64,000 nucleotides of DNA from Nonomuraea spiralis (GTDB lineage: Bacteria; Actinomycetota; Actinomycetes; Streptosporangiales; Streptosporangiaceae). The stretch covers positions 1 through 64,000 of the forward strand of contig NZ_BMRC01000026.1 in assembly GCF_014648435.1 (NCBI RefSeq), in the 5' to 3' direction. A model generated the notes under the pieces. It saw nothing but the letters and a program-made list of their open reading frames with translations, was not told where the DNA came from and did no database searches. Of the stretch, positions 8,017 through 16,889 are shown in pieces. The position numbers and the translations under genes are program-made. Position 1 is the first letter of the stretch. Each line of letters opens with the position of its first letter.

Positions 8017-9432
8017 GTGACCGACACGCCTGAACCGGGCGCCGCCGACCTCGACGACAAATCGTTCACGGAGAGCATCATCGCCATCACCGAACAGCTC
8101 CGGCCCGTGGCCCACCCGGTCACCCGCGACCTCGACCGGCGCGCGGCCGACACCCTGCTGCGCTCCTACCTGGAGCCCGCCGGCTTCCCCGACGCGGTGC
8201 GCCGGCTGTCCGTACGCCACCTGCTCGTACTGGTGGGCGAGGAGGACATGGGCCGGCGGCTCGGGGCCATCGCGTTGTTGTCGCGCATGTCGCTGGCCGA
8301 GGGCAGGATCACCGTGCTCTCGCCGGCCGGCAGCGCCGCCGACCTGCTGTCCAGGACCGAGTACGGGCCGGGGCGGGCGTACCTGCTGCACGACTGGATC
8401 GCCGGGAGCACCGACCGGACCGAGCTGCTCAACCTGGCCCGCAAGCTCGCCGAGCTGGGCTCGTACCTGGTGATCACCAGGAGCGGCGCCCCCTCGCAGG
8501 CGGTCGAGGTCGAACAGCCGTGGCGCGCCCCCGACCCCGGTGACCTGTTCGACCTGTACCTGAGCTCGTTCGGCGGTCGCAGCGTCCCGGCCGGGGCCGC
8601 CACCGCCCGGGTCCGCGCGCTGGCGCTGCCCACCCCCGCCGAGGTCGTCCGCCTGGCCACCCGTCTGGTACGCGACGACGAGCCGGTCGGCGAGGAGGTG
8701 CCGGCCTGGTTCGACACCAAACCGCCGATGCACGAGGTACGCGCGGTGGCGGCGCTGGTGTTCGCGCACGGGTTGCCCGAGCCGGAGTTCGCCCGCCAGC
8801 TCGCCGGGTTCGAGCGGATCTGGCAGGCCCACGAGGCCGGACCGCAGCCGACCGGCGCGCCCCACCCCCTGATCGGTGTCCGCGACGGCGACACCGTCTT
8901 CCGCGTGCCGCACCACCGTGCCCAGGTGCTCGGCGAACTCGTCGCCCGGTACGGCTTCTGGTTGTGGCAGCCGCTGCGCGAATGGGTGCGCTCGCTGGCC
9001 GGTCAGGAGCCCGGCGTACGGCTGGGGGCGGCCGAAGGGGTGGCGCTGCTGGCCGCCTGCTCGCTCAGGGAGGCGCAGCAGGAGTTCCTGGAGGTGTGGG
9101 CCCAGGGCGGGCCGGACGAGCGGCTGGCGGCGGGCTGCGCGTTGTCGTACATGTGCGCCGACGACGCCCTCGCCCCCGAGGCGCTGCGGCTCGCGCTCGC
9201 CTGGTCGCGGGACCCGGCGGACCCGCGGGCGGTCGCGGCGGCGGTGGCGTTGTGCGGCGGGTTGTCCCTGCGCTACCCGGCCGACGCGGTGAGCCGTCTG
9301 TGGCGGCTGGCCGCCGGCCAGGGGCCCGCTGCCGGGGTGGCCGCCCGCGCGCTCACCCTGCTGGCGGCGCAGGCACGCGAGCGCGACGACGAGCACGCCC
9401 GTACGATGCGCCGCCTCACCTCGGAACACTGA
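8017..9432 (+). CDS. Degenerate P-loop NTPase-like protein with helical C-terminus
   Basis: 471 aa, no named family recognised with certainty. Residues 62-130 have the layout of a P-loop NTPase: strand RHLLVLVG, loop GEEDMGRR, helix, a second strand, and the Walker B-like YLLHDW. The loop keeps the spacing of GxxxxGK(S/T) but has Arg-Arg in place of Lys-Ser/Thr, so ATP hydrolysis is doubtful. From about residue 230 on the protein is alpha-helical with repeated Ala/Leu-rich helices, like an effector-associated or HEAT-type scaffold. No signal peptide. GTG start at 8017 after GAGGTG. Stands alone; a hairpin follows. Confidence 0.8.
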   Translation: MTDTPEPGAADLDDKSFTESIIAITEQLRPVAHPVTRDLDRRAADTLLRSYLEPAGFPDAVRRLSVRHLLVLVGEEDMGRRLGAIALLSRMSLAEGRITVLSPAGSAADLLSRTEYGPGRAYLLHDWIAGSTDRTELLNLARKLAELGSYLVITRSGAPSQAVEVEQPWRAPDPGDLFDLYLSSFGGRSVPAGAATARVRALALPTPAEVVRLATRLVRDDEPVGEEVPAWFDTKPPMHEVRAVAALVFAHGLPEPEFARQLAGFERIWQAHEAGPQPTGAPHPLIGVRDGDTVFRVPHHRAQVLGELVARYGFWLWQPLREWVRSLAGQEPGVRLGAAEGVALLAACSLREAQQEFLEVWAQGGPDERLAAGCALSYMCADDALAPEALRLALAWSRDPADPRAVAAAVALCGGLSLRYPADAVSRLWRLAAGQGPAAGVAARALTLLAAQARERDDEHARTMRRLTSEH

Positions 9433-9449
9433 CCGCCCCGGCAGGGCGG
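9433..9449. terminator. Short hairpin between convergent genes
   Basis: CCGCCC (9433-9438) and GGGCGG (9444-9449) with a 5-nt loop, directly after the stop codon of the plus-strand gene and 8 bases from the stop of the minus-strand gene. Confidence 0.45.
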
Positions 9450-9457
9450 AGTCGTCG

Positions 9458-11797
9458 TCAGAGGCCGGCGACGCCGGTGATGCGGTGGAGGGCGAAGCGG
9501 TGGACGGCCGCCCTGGTCTCGTCGTACGCGGTCAGGTAGCCGCCCTCCATCCGGGCCGGCTCCAGGATGCGCGAGGTGGCGTTGCCTTGGGAGTCGAGGT
9601 AGCCGATCCACACCCGTACGCCCTGTTTGATGGCATCTTGGAGGGCCGAGATCGTCGCCGTCGCGGGCCCCCGGGGCACCGCACCGCCAGGGGCGTCGAC
9701 CGGCTCGCGCCGCGCCAGGTGGGCCGCGTCCCCCGCGCGCAGCGCGCGTACGGCCGCCGACGCGACCTCGGGATCGAGCCCGTTGACCGAGGCCACGGCG
9801 CGTACGGGCGCCACCCCCTCGGTACGCCTGCTGTCGAGCTGGGAGATGATCACGTCACCGTCGAGCGACTCGGCGACGGGGGCGTACCCCATGGCCCGCA
9901 GCGAGTCGACCAGCGCCGCCCTGGACGAGCGCGAGGCGATCACCGTGGGGGCCAGCCGGCGCAGGCGCAGCGCGGCCGAGCGGCGGTCGGCGGTGATCTG
10001 GTCGAGCAGCGCCGGATCGTCGCACCGCACGTACGCGCTCGCCGTGCCCACCCGGATCCGCCCGTGGCGCCGGGCCACGTCGGTCACCAGGTAGGACAGC
10101 GCCTGCGGCACCGGCGTGGCCGAATGGCGGGCCAGCATCGCCAGCAGCTCCTCGCCGCCGTGCCCGGCGTCGAGGGCACGCCGGATCGAGCTCTCGCCGA
10201 ACCGGTAGACGGTCGCGCCGCCCTTGGACTCGACGTCGGCGGTGAGCGTCATCCAGCGGTTGAGCTCGCTGGTCAGCGGCCCGGGGGCGACGGCGGTGAG
10301 GTCGGCCTGCAACAACACGTGGTCGACGGGCTCGGGCAGCAGCGGCGCGAGCACCCCCGCAGCGTCGCCGCCCTCCAGCAGCGCCCGCCCGTGGCCGGAC
10401 AGCGCGCCGAGCCCGGTCATGCCGACCTGCTCGGCCTCGCGCAGCGCGAAGTCGGTGAGCTGCTCGCGCAGCGGCCCGCGCCGGCGCGGCTGCTCCCAGG
10501 CCAGGCGTTCGAGCACGGAGTCGCGGGCGGGCGCGAGGCCCGGCGCGGCGGCCAGCACGCCGAGCGCGGCCGTGCGCACCCCAGGGGCGGAGGCCCGGCG
10601 CAGGTCGGTGTGCAGGGCGTTGAGCGGCCGGTCGCGGTCGTCGCGCTCGCCGACCAGGCCGGGCACGCGGTCCATGTGCAGCCAGGTCGCCGCGAGCGTC
10701 ACCCAGCGGTCGGCGGTGGCCCTGACCCGCCAGAGGTCGTAGCCGGAGGTGGGCAGCCACTCGCCGTCGACGCCGCCGCCCGCCGCGATCAGCCCCGCCG
10801 CGTGCGCCACCTCGACGACCAGCGCCGCCGCCCATTCGGGCAGGTCCAGCTCGGTCGCGGTGCGCTTCATGTCACGTACGCCGAGCCCGCCGGTGCGCAG
10901 CACGCCCGGCGGATCGACGCTCCACCGCTCGCACAGCTCCTCCACGGACCTGACGAACGAGAACGCCTGGCCCGCCGCCGTACGGTCGGCCAGTTCGTGG
11001 TCGCGCGCGGTCCCGGCGAGGGCGGGCGGCACGGCCAGCAGGTCACGGTGGACGCGCCCGCCGCGCAGGTGGAGACCCACCTCGCGGGGCAGCGTCACGC
11101 TCTCCTCGCCGGTGGCCGCGAGCAGCCCGCGCGCCAGCAGCTCCTCGATCGGCGAACGCGCGGAGGCCACGCGCACCTCGCGCCTGGCGTTGGGCACCCG
11201 GCCGGTCGGCGGCCCCCACACGAGCTGGTCGAGCGCGCCCCTGGCCTCGGGCGAGACCGCCTCGACCAGGGCCGCCGGGCTGGCCAGCGCGGCGGCCAGC
11301 CGCTCCTTGCCGGGCCCGGAGGAGCCGGGGGCGATGTCGTCGGCCATCTCGTCGAGCTGCTCGGGCGGGTGGTGCCGGAACACCTCGACCGCCCGCGGCC
11401 CGAGCCCGGCGGGCTCCTCCAGCACTTTGCGCACGCCCGGCCCGAGGTCGAGCGCGTTGTCGGGGCCGAAGACCAGGGCCAGGTCACGCAGCCGGTCGAG
11501 GGCCGCGGAGAGCGCGGGCTCGGGGCGGCCCGCCGCCAGCGCCCGTCCGACGAGGCCGCGCAGCGCCGCCTTCGTCACCGGCCCCTCCTGTACGGCCATC
11601 GTCTCGACGACCGCCAGCGTGAACCGGTCGAGCCGGTCGAGCACCCTGCCGATCGCCGAAGGGCTGGCGGCGCGTACGGCCAGACCCTCAAGATGCGCGG
11701 GCACCGGAGTGATCAACTCGGGGCGCGCGGAGACGAGCGCCCGAAGCTGTTCGTCGGTGCGCCCCCTGATCCACTCCGTGAACTCCATCGTTGCCAT
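9458..11797 (-). CDS. Helicase-associated protein (Ssl2/XPB C-terminal-like)
   Basis: 779 aa actinobacterial protein whose central and C-terminal parts resemble the helicase C-terminal 3 domain of XPB/Ssl2, without a Walker A or DExx box of its own. The extreme C-terminus (DAIKQGVRVWIGYLDSQGN, then a beta-rich segment) looks like a WYL-type fold. Probably a nucleic-acid-binding partner of the XPB helicase encoded 4 kb away; that link is inference from the family. The ATG at 11797 has an AGGGGGGA ribosome site overlapping the promoter side of the divergent decayed gene; the reading frame stays open far upstream without meaning. Confidence 0.8.
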   Translation of the reverse strand: MATMEFTEWIRGRTDEQLRALVSARPELITPVPAHLEGLAVRAASPSAIGRVLDRLDRFTLAVVETMAVQEGPVTKAALRGLVGRALAAGRPEPALSAALDRLRDLALVFGPDNALDLGPGVRKVLEEPAGLGPRAVEVFRHHPPEQLDEMADDIAPGSSGPGKERLAAALASPAALVEAVSPEARGALDQLVWGPPTGRVPNARREVRVASARSPIEELLARGLLAATGEESVTLPREVGLHLRGGRVHRDLLAVPPALAGTARDHELADRTAAGQAFSFVRSVEELCERWSVDPPGVLRTGGLGVRDMKRTATELDLPEWAAALVVEVAHAAGLIAAGGGVDGEWLPTSGYDLWRVRATADRWVTLAATWLHMDRVPGLVGERDDRDRPLNALHTDLRRASAPGVRTAALGVLAAAPGLAPARDSVLERLAWEQPRRRGPLREQLTDFALREAEQVGMTGLGALSGHGRALLEGGDAAGVLAPLLPEPVDHVLLQADLTAVAPGPLTSELNRWMTLTADVESKGGATVYRFGESSIRRALDAGHGGEELLAMLARHSATPVPQALSYLVTDVARRHGRIRVGTASAYVRCDDPALLDQITADRRSAALRLRRLAPTVIASRSSRAALVDSLRAMGYAPVAESLDGDVIISQLDSRRTEGVAPVRAVASVNGLDPEVASAAVRALRAGDAAHLARREPVDAPGGAVPRGPATATISALQDAIKQGVRVWIGYLDSQGNATSRILEPARMEGGYLTAYDETRAAVHRFALHRITGVAGL

Positions 11798-11835
11798 GGT
11801 ATGTCCCCCCTGATCGGGGCAGCATTGCCAGACGT

Positions 11836-12233
11836 GATAGAGCGCGCGGACCAACTGGTCCTGAACTACGTCAGCAAGGCGGCCGACGCCGCGCACGGCG
11901 TGCTCAGGCCCGACCAGCGGCTCGACTTCGCGCGGCGGCTGCGGGCCGGGATCGAGACCGAGCGGCGGGGACACCAGGACCGTACTCAGGGAGCATCCTC
12001 GCGAGCCGGCCGCCGTCGCGCTGCTGGTGCCGTTCGGGTTGCCGGCCGTGGCGATCTTCCGGGTGCCGGCGCTGTTCGGCTACGCGGCCGGCGGCGTGCT
12101 GGCCGGCGGGCTCCAGGCGGCCGAGCCGAGGCTGGGGAGCAGGCCGACGGCCAGGCGTACCCAGGCGGCGACGAACTGGTCCTTCTCCGCGTGGCCCGGC
12201 ATCTCGCCCACGGTCTCCTGGAACAGCCGGTAG
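11836..12233 (+). pseudogene. Decayed membrane-protein gene, frameshifted
   Basis: From GTG 11836 the frame encodes IERADQLVLNYVSKAADAA followed by HGVLRPDQRLDFARRLRAG, which reads as the conserved N-terminal domain of a small actinobacterial membrane-protein family (from memory, unnamed). After about base 11970 that frame turns into Arg/Gly-rich noise, while the neighbouring frame reads VLREHPREPAAVALLVPFGL and then a hydrophobic segment, the kind of membrane-spanning end expected. So one frameshift, and probably also a deletion in the middle, separates two halves of one gene. The second half runs on into the 3' end of the convergent tetR gene to a stop at 12231-12233. Exact limits are uncertain. 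Confidence 0.5.
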
Positions 12234-12730
12234 TGGACCACCGAGCCGCCGAGCACCGCGGCGATGCCCGTCCAGTCGACCTTGGAGTCGGCGTACTCGG
12301 GCTGGGCACGGAACCAGGTGGTGATCGCGTCGAACATGGGCTGGAGCAGCCCCTCGCGCACCACCGCGACCAGCTCGGGGAACTGGCTCAGGTCACGGAA
12401 GAACACCCGGGTCAGCTCCGACTCCTCCCGGACCTTGGCCAGGCCCGCCCGGCACACGAGCGACAGGCGCTCCTCCAGGCCGGCGGCGGCCTCCAGGGTG
12501 TTCAGCTCGGCCAGGCTCTCGGCGACCTGACTCCTCGTACGGGTGGCATGCTCGTTGATCGCGGCCGCCAGCACCTCGTACTTGGACTTGAAGTGCCTGT
12601 AGAGCCCTCCCGCGCCGGGAGAGAGCCCTGAGGCGGCCTCGATCTCGGCCACGGACGTGGCGGAGTAGCCACGCTCGGCGAACAGCCGCAGGGCCTCGTC
12701 GATGATCCGCTCACGGGTCGATCTGGTCAT
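12080..12730 (-). CDS. TetR family transcriptional regulator
   Basis: 216 aa. The N-terminal helix-turn-helix is canonical: RERIIDEALRLFAERGYSAT, then SVAEIEAASGLSPGAGGLYR, HFKSKYEVL. The C-terminal ligand domain is divergent as usual. The ATG at 12730 has GGAGG 14 bases upstream, a long spacing. The last residues (SAAWSPPASTPPAA) are translated from the opposite strand of the decayed gene 11836-12233, so the natural C-terminus may have been altered by the same rearrangement. The target is unknown; the neighbouring membrane protein at 12765 is on the same strand immediately upstream. Confidence 0.88.
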   Translation of the reverse strand: MTRSTRERIIDEALRLFAERGYSATSVAEIEAASGLSPGAGGLYRHFKSKYEVLAAAINEHATRTRSQVAESLAELNTLEAAAGLEERLSLVCRAGLAKVREESELTRVFFRDLSQFPELVAVVREGLLQPMFDAITTWFRAQPEYADSKVDWTGIAAVLGGSVVHYRLFQETVGEMPGHAEKDQFVAAWVRLAVGLLPSLGSAAWSPPASTPPAA

Positions 12731-12735
12731 GTCTA

Positions 12736-12751
12736 TGCAGATACCTCCGCA
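12736..12751. promoter_or_regulatory. Candidate TetR operator
   Basis: TGCAGA (12736-12741), four bases, TCCGCA (12746-12751): an inverted repeat with one mismatch, covering the ribosome site of tetR. Position and size fit an autoregulatory TetR operator; this is inference. Confidence 0.35.
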
Positions 12752-12764
12752 ATGAGAGTAGTCG

Positions 12765-13154
12765 TTAGGGCGCGGCACGCTTGATGAGGCTCGCCAACGC
12801 CGAACCCGCCACGAGCCACACGACCGCGGCCAGCCCGAGGTTGACGAGCGTGGTCCAGCGCGGGTCGGCGAGCTGGAACAGGTTGGCCAGGCCCAGCGAC
12901 AACCACGTGGCGAGCGACTCGACGAGCTGGTACCAGGCGTTGGCCGGGTTCGCCCGGAAGACCGTGAACAGGGCATACAGCGCCAGGGCCAGCGCGGCCG
13001 TCCTGGACGCGACCCGGACCACGTACGCCACGGACGCCACCACGCGCCGCCAGACCGTGACCGGCGTGCCGCCCGGCCGGGCGGGCCGGTGGGGGCGTGG
13101 AGCGGCGGCGACGAGCCGATCCTGTGTGCCGGGTGTCCCGGGGGTCTCTGACAC
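12765..13154 (-). CDS. Two-span membrane protein, unknown
   Basis: 129 aa, not recognised. A Pro/Arg-rich cytosolic N-terminus is followed by a hydrophobic stretch at about 45-65 (VAYVVRVASRTAALALALYA), an amphipathic middle with TWLSLGLANLFQLA, and a final hydrophobic helix around 100-120 ending in a short basic tail (SLIKRAAP). GTG start at 13154 with GGAGAGGA six bases upstream. It lies 34 bases upstream of tetR on the same strand, so the two could form a small operon and the protein could be linked to the regulator. Confidence 0.65.
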   Translation of the reverse strand: MSETPGTPGTQDRLVAAAPRPHRPARPGGTPVTVWRRVVASVAYVVRVASRTAALALALYALFTVFRANPANAWYQLVESLATWLSLGLANLFQLADPRWTTLVNLGLAAVVWLVAGSALASLIKRAAP

Positions 13155-13254
13155 GGACACTCCTCTCCGATAAGTAATTCCTTTCTTCCCATTCCCGGAG
13201 TCCCGCAACAAGGGTCGTTACCGCCATCGAAGCGGCGTTTGGCATCCTGCACGG

Positions 13255-13875
13255 GTGAGTACCTCGGTGGGTTTCGACCTGGACATGACATTGGCCGACA
13301 CACGATCCGGCATCGCGGCTGTTTACGACGAGCTGTCAAGCCGTTTGGGCCTGCCCATCGACAGCGGGCAGATCATCACCCGGCTGGGGCCGCCGTTGGA
13401 GTACGAGCTGGCCAACTGGATGCCGGCCGAGGCCATTCCGGCGGCGGCCACGTTGTTCCGGGAGATCTATCCCGCCGTGGGCGTTCCCGTGCACACCGCG
13501 ATGGCGGGCGCGTACGAGGCCATCGCCGCCGTACGGGCCCGCGGGGGCCGGGTGATCGTGGTGACGGGCAAGAACCCGCGCGACGCCGCGGGAACCGTCG
13601 AACTGCTCGGCCTTGAGGTGGACGAAGTGGTCGGATCGGTGTTCGGCGCCGCCAAGGGATCGGCACTCGCGCGCTTCGGCGCGGCGGCTTATGTTGGTGA
13701 CCATGTCGCCGACATCGAGGCGGCGCGCGCGGGCGGCGCCATGAGCGTGACCGTCGCGACGGGCCCTTACACGGTGGGAGAGCTGCGTGAGCACGGAGCC
13801 GATGTGGCGCTCGGCGACCTGACCGAATTCGCGGACTGGTTCGTCGGATGGCGTACGCGCGACGAACTACGGTAA
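13255..13875 (+). CDS. HAD-superfamily hydrolase, phosphoglycolate phosphatase-like
   Basis: 206 aa, full length for a HAD phosphatase with a four-helix cap. Motif I FDLDMTLADT carries the nucleophile and the acid/base aspartates (D8 and D10), motif II is VVTGK, and motif IV is YVGDHVADIEAA, which binds Mg2+. Substrate not predictable from sequence; phosphoglycolate or a related small phosphate ester is usual for this subgroup. GTG start at 13255 gives STSVGFDLD immediately before motif I. A divergent membrane protein lies upstream and a cold-shock gene follows after 89 bases. Confidence 0.88.
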   Translation: MSTSVGFDLDMTLADTRSGIAAVYDELSSRLGLPIDSGQIITRLGPPLEYELANWMPAEAIPAAATLFREIYPAVGVPVHTAMAGAYEAIAAVRARGGRVIVVTGKNPRDAAGTVELLGLEVDEVVGSVFGAAKGSALARFGAAAYVGDHVADIEAARAGGAMSVTVATGPYTVGELREHGADVALGDLTEFADWFVGWRTRDELR

Positions 13876-13964
13876 TTGCCGGTATTTTCCCGGTCGCCTC
13901 GGCGCGCTTCGGGGCATAACCTACATCCATTCATCCTTTTCGACTGTTTGAACGAGGTCCTCCT

Positions 13965-14360
13965 GTGCCGAGTGGCAAGGTCAAGTGGTACGACGCCGAC
14001 AAGGGTTTCGGCTTCCTCACCCGCGACGACGGCGGTGAGGTCTTCGTGCATTCCTCCGCGCTTCCCACAAACGCCGGGCCGCTCAAACCAGGCCAGAAGG
14101 TGGAGTTCGGCGTGGCCGAGGGACGCAGGGGCCAGCAGGCGCTGTCGGTCAGGATCCTGGAACAGCCGCCGACCCTGGCCAAGACGAAGCCCAAGGGCAA
14201 GCGGAAGAAGCCCGACGAGATGGTCGTCATCGTCGAAGACCTGATCAAGCTGCTCGACGGCGTCTCGACCTCGTACCAGCGGGGCAAGCAGCCCGAGGCG
14301 GCGCACGCCAAGAAGATCGCCCAGGTGCTCAGGGCCGTCGCGGACGACCTCGACGCCTAA
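13965..14360 (+). CDS. Cold-shock domain protein with C-terminal extension
   Basis: 131 aa. Residues 1-65 form a cold-shock beta-barrel with the nucleic-acid-binding motifs KGFGFL (RNP1) and VFVHSS (RNP2). Unlike the 67-aa CspA type, a 65-residue extension follows: a Lys/Pro-rich linker (KTKPKGKRKKPDE) and a helical tail. This long form is common in actinobacteria. Binds single-stranded RNA/DNA in the cytosol. GTG start at 13965 with CCTCCT-rich context but GAGG at 13953. Its stop codon overlaps the convergent MFS gene by four bases. Confidence 0.93.
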   Translation: MPSGKVKWYDADKGFGFLTRDDGGEVFVHSSALPTNAGPLKPGQKVEFGVAEGRRGQQALSVRILEQPPTLAKTKPKGKRKKPDEMVVIVEDLIKLLDGVSTSYQRGKQPEAAHAKKIAQVLRAVADDLDA

Positions 14361-15865
14361 CCGTTGGGGTTCGTCAGGGGTTTGGTGTGGTCGGGGGTCT
14401 CGGTCCGTTGCTGATCGGGGGCCTCGGCCCGCTGCCTGGCCAGCTTGGCGTTGGCCGCCCGCACCCGTCCCCGCCGGGTGACCAGCAGCCAGCCGAGGGC
14501 GCCGGTCAGCACGACCGCCAGCGCGACGAACCCGGCCAGGGCGCTGCGGGTCAGCGACAACACCAGCCCGACCAGGCCGCCGAACACCCAGGCGAGCTGC
14601 AACACCGCCTCCACCACCCCGAACGTGGACGAGCGCACCTCCTCGCCGATCTCCCGCTGCACGATCGCGTCGAGGGCGAGCTTGCCCAGCTCCTGTGCGA
14701 ACGCCGTGACCAGCGAGACCGCCAGCGCGGCCCACAGGCCGAAGAAGACCGCCGCGGCGATCGTGGTCGCGGCCGTCACCGCCAGCGTGACCAGCACGAT
14801 CACCTGCGGCGCGTTGTTGCGCGTCCAGTTGGCCACCGCGGCGCCGATCAGGCCGCCCAGTCCGGCCGCGAGCGCGAGCAGCCCGATCGTCTTCGGCACG
14901 TCGAAGAACGAGAGGCCCGCCACCGGCTGGGCCAGCCACGGCACCGCCTTGTCCTGGACCAGGAAGAGCAGGAAGAACACCAGGAACCCGGAGAAGATCC
15001 GGAGCGCCAGGTTGGCCCAGACCGCCTCGGCCACCGCCGGGCCCACCTTGAGCAGGGTGCGCCAGCGCGGCGCCTCGCCCTCCTCCTCCTGGTCGGGCGA
15101 GTCGACGTGCCGCGGCAGCCGTACGGCGAGGACGCCGAGCAGCAGGAAGGCCAGCATCGCCACGCGCAGCACCACCGCGCTGCCCAGCCACGCGGTCAGG
15201 CCCGCGCCGGCCGACACCGCCGCCCCCGCCGTCACCAGCGTGAACAGCGCCACCCGCGCGTTGGCCGAGACCAGCGTGATGTCGGCGGGCAACACGCTCG
15301 GCATGATCGCCGCCCGCGACACGTTGTACGCCTTCGACAACACCAGCACACCCAGCGCGCCGATGAACAACGTCGGCAGGTCGCCCGCCCCCACGCCGGC
15401 GGCCATCGCGAAGCAGAGCAGCCCCCGGCCGAACAGCGTGCCCGCCATCACGTACCGGCGGCCCGACCTGAACCGGTCGAGGATCGGCCCCACGAACGGC
15501 GCGAGCAGCCCGAACGGCAACATCGTGATGACCAGGTAGAGCGCGACCGACCCGCGCGCCTCGCCGACCGGCACGCCGAAGAACACCGTGCTGGCCAGGG
15601 CGACCGTGACGAGGGCGTCGGCGGCGCTGTTGCCCGCCGACAACTCGATCAGCCGGCCGAGCCCGGTACGCCCCGCGCCGCCCGCGTACGTGAGCCGGCG
15701 GGTCGCCCTGCCCACCTTGTGAGCGCCCCTGGCGGTGGCGCGGCCCGCGCGGACGGTGCCGTTGGCGCCGGCCCGGCTCGCGCGCACGCCGGCCCGGCCC
15801 GCGCCGGCGATGGCGTGCGCCACCCGCCGCGAGATGTCCCGAGCCTGTTCCCAGCCGCCCCCCAC
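14357..15865 (-). CDS. MFS-type membrane transport protein
   Basis: About 502 aa. A basic, Ala/Arg/Gly-rich cytosolic N-terminus of about 75 residues (several RAG repeats) precedes roughly twelve membrane segments in MFS arrangement, with the loop DRFRSGRRYVMAG after the second or third helix as the MFS signature region and a charged central loop (SPDQEEEGEAPRW). Substrate unknown. Start uncertain: GTG 15865 (GGTAGG upstream) or GTG 15889. It sits in what I recall as a conserved actinobacterial neighbourhood with the cold-shock gene and DUF3027. Confidence 0.8.
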   Translation of the reverse strand: MGGGWEQARDISRRVAHAIAGAGRAGVRASRAGANGTVRAGRATARGAHKVGRATRRLTYAGGAGRTGLGRLIELSAGNSAADALVTVALASTVFFGVPVGEARGSVALYLVITMLPFGLLAPFVGPILDRFRSGRRYVMAGTLFGRGLLCFAMAAGVGAGDLPTLFIGALGVLVLSKAYNVSRAAIMPSVLPADITLVSANARVALFTLVTAGAAVSAGAGLTAWLGSAVVLRVAMLAFLLLGVLAVRLPRHVDSPDQEEEGEAPRWRTLLKVGPAVAEAVWANLALRIFSGFLVFFLLFLVQDKAVPWLAQPVAGLSFFDVPKTIGLLALAAGLGGLIGAAVANWTRNNAPQVIVLVTLAVTAATTIAAAVFFGLWAALAVSLVTAFAQELGKLALDAIVQREIGEEVRSSTFGVVEAVLQLAWVFGGLVGLVLSLTRSALAGFVALAVVLTGALGWLLVTRRGRVRAANAKLARQRAEAPDQQRTETPDHTKPLTNPNG

Positions 15866-15990
15866 GCCTACCAGTCTTACCCGATTCACCCCTGTTCTCA
15901 GCCCCGGATCGGTGGTTATGGGCCTGCCCGGTCCGCCCATGGGTGAGAATGAAGTGTGAGCGAACAGCACCTTCAGGCGGAGGCGGTCCG

Positions 15991-16803
15991 ATGAGCCGCA
16001 CCCGGGCCCGCGTCCCCGCTCCCGACCAGGCCTGTGTCGCCGCAGTCGATCTGGCGCGCGCCGCGGCGCAGGAGCTGGCGCACCCGGGCGAGCCCGGCGA
16101 GCACCTCGGCTTCGAGAGCGAGGGCGACCGGATCGTCACCCATTACTTCGCCTGCCTCGACCGGGCCTATCGCGGCTGGCGGTGGGCCATCACGGTCACC
16201 CGCGCCTCGCGCGCGAAGAAGGTCACGGTCAGCGAGGCGGTGCTGCTGCCCGGCGCGGGGGCGCTGCTCGCCCCCGAGTGGCTGCCGTGGAGCGAGCGGC
16301 TGCGACCGGGTGACCTGGGCGTCGGCGACCTGCTGCCGACCCCCGACGACGACGACAGGCTCGCGCCCGGTTTCACCGAGCTCGACGAAGACGCCGATCG
16401 TCAGATGGTTTTCGAGTACGGCCTGGGTCGAGCCCGTGTGCTCTCGGCCATCGGCAGAGACCGGGCTGCCAGACGCTGGCACGCGGGCGAGCACGGGCCG
16501 CATACTCCGATCGCACACGCCGCGCCCGCGCAGTGTTCCACCTGCGGGTTCTACTGGCTGCTCTCCGGTGAGCTGCGGCTGTCGTTCGGCGTCTGCACCA
16601 ACGAGTACGCCCCCGACGACGGCAGGGTCGTCGCCGCCGACCACGGCTGCGGCGCCCACTCGGAGGCGGCCGTGCTGCCCCCGCCGGCCGAACAGGCCAT
16701 CCCGATCCTCGACGACCTGGGTTACGACCTGATCGAAGAGGAGGAGGGCTCGGCCGACGCATCCGCTGACGTGTCCGCCGACGACGAGCCCGGCCACTCC
16801 TGA
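15991..16803 (+). CDS. DUF3027 family protein
   Basis: 270 aa cytosolic protein of the actinobacterial DUF3027 family. The core contains VTHYFACLDRAYRGWRWAIT and a Cys-bearing module: CSTC in QCSTCGFYW, CTNEYAP, and HGCGAHSE, which could hold a metal. A short acidic tail (IEEEEGSADASADVSADDE) follows. Start ATG 15991 has GGAGG at 15980-15984, spacing six. It lies 86 bases upstream of the sacsin-like ATPase on the same strand; the two are probably functionally linked, but no activity is established for DUF3027. Confidence 0.88.
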   Translation: MSRTRARVPAPDQACVAAVDLARAAAQELAHPGEPGEHLGFESEGDRIVTHYFACLDRAYRGWRWAITVTRASRAKKVTVSEAVLLPGAGALLAPEWLPWSERLRPGDLGVGDLLPTPDDDDRLAPGFTELDEDADRQMVFEYGLGRARVLSAIGRDRAARRWHAGEHGPHTPIAHAAPAQCSTCGFYWLLSGELRLSFGVCTNEYAPDDGRVVAADHGCGAHSEAAVLPPPAEQAIPILDDLGYDLIEEEEGSADASADVSADDEPGHS

Positions 16804-16889
16804 CGAGGCACGAGCGCGGAACGGCGGTTTCGTCGGTCAGGGGGGCTAACCTACCCTGGCCCCTCTTCACTCGACCAGGATCGTGATCG

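Noticed and set aside
9485-12631. Very long plus-strand open frame (over 1000 codons) opposite the helicase-associated gene
   Set aside because: Composition is Arg/Gly/Ala/Pro/His-rich without domains; it is the antisense shadow of a high-GC gene. Only its stretch near 11836 matches a real family.
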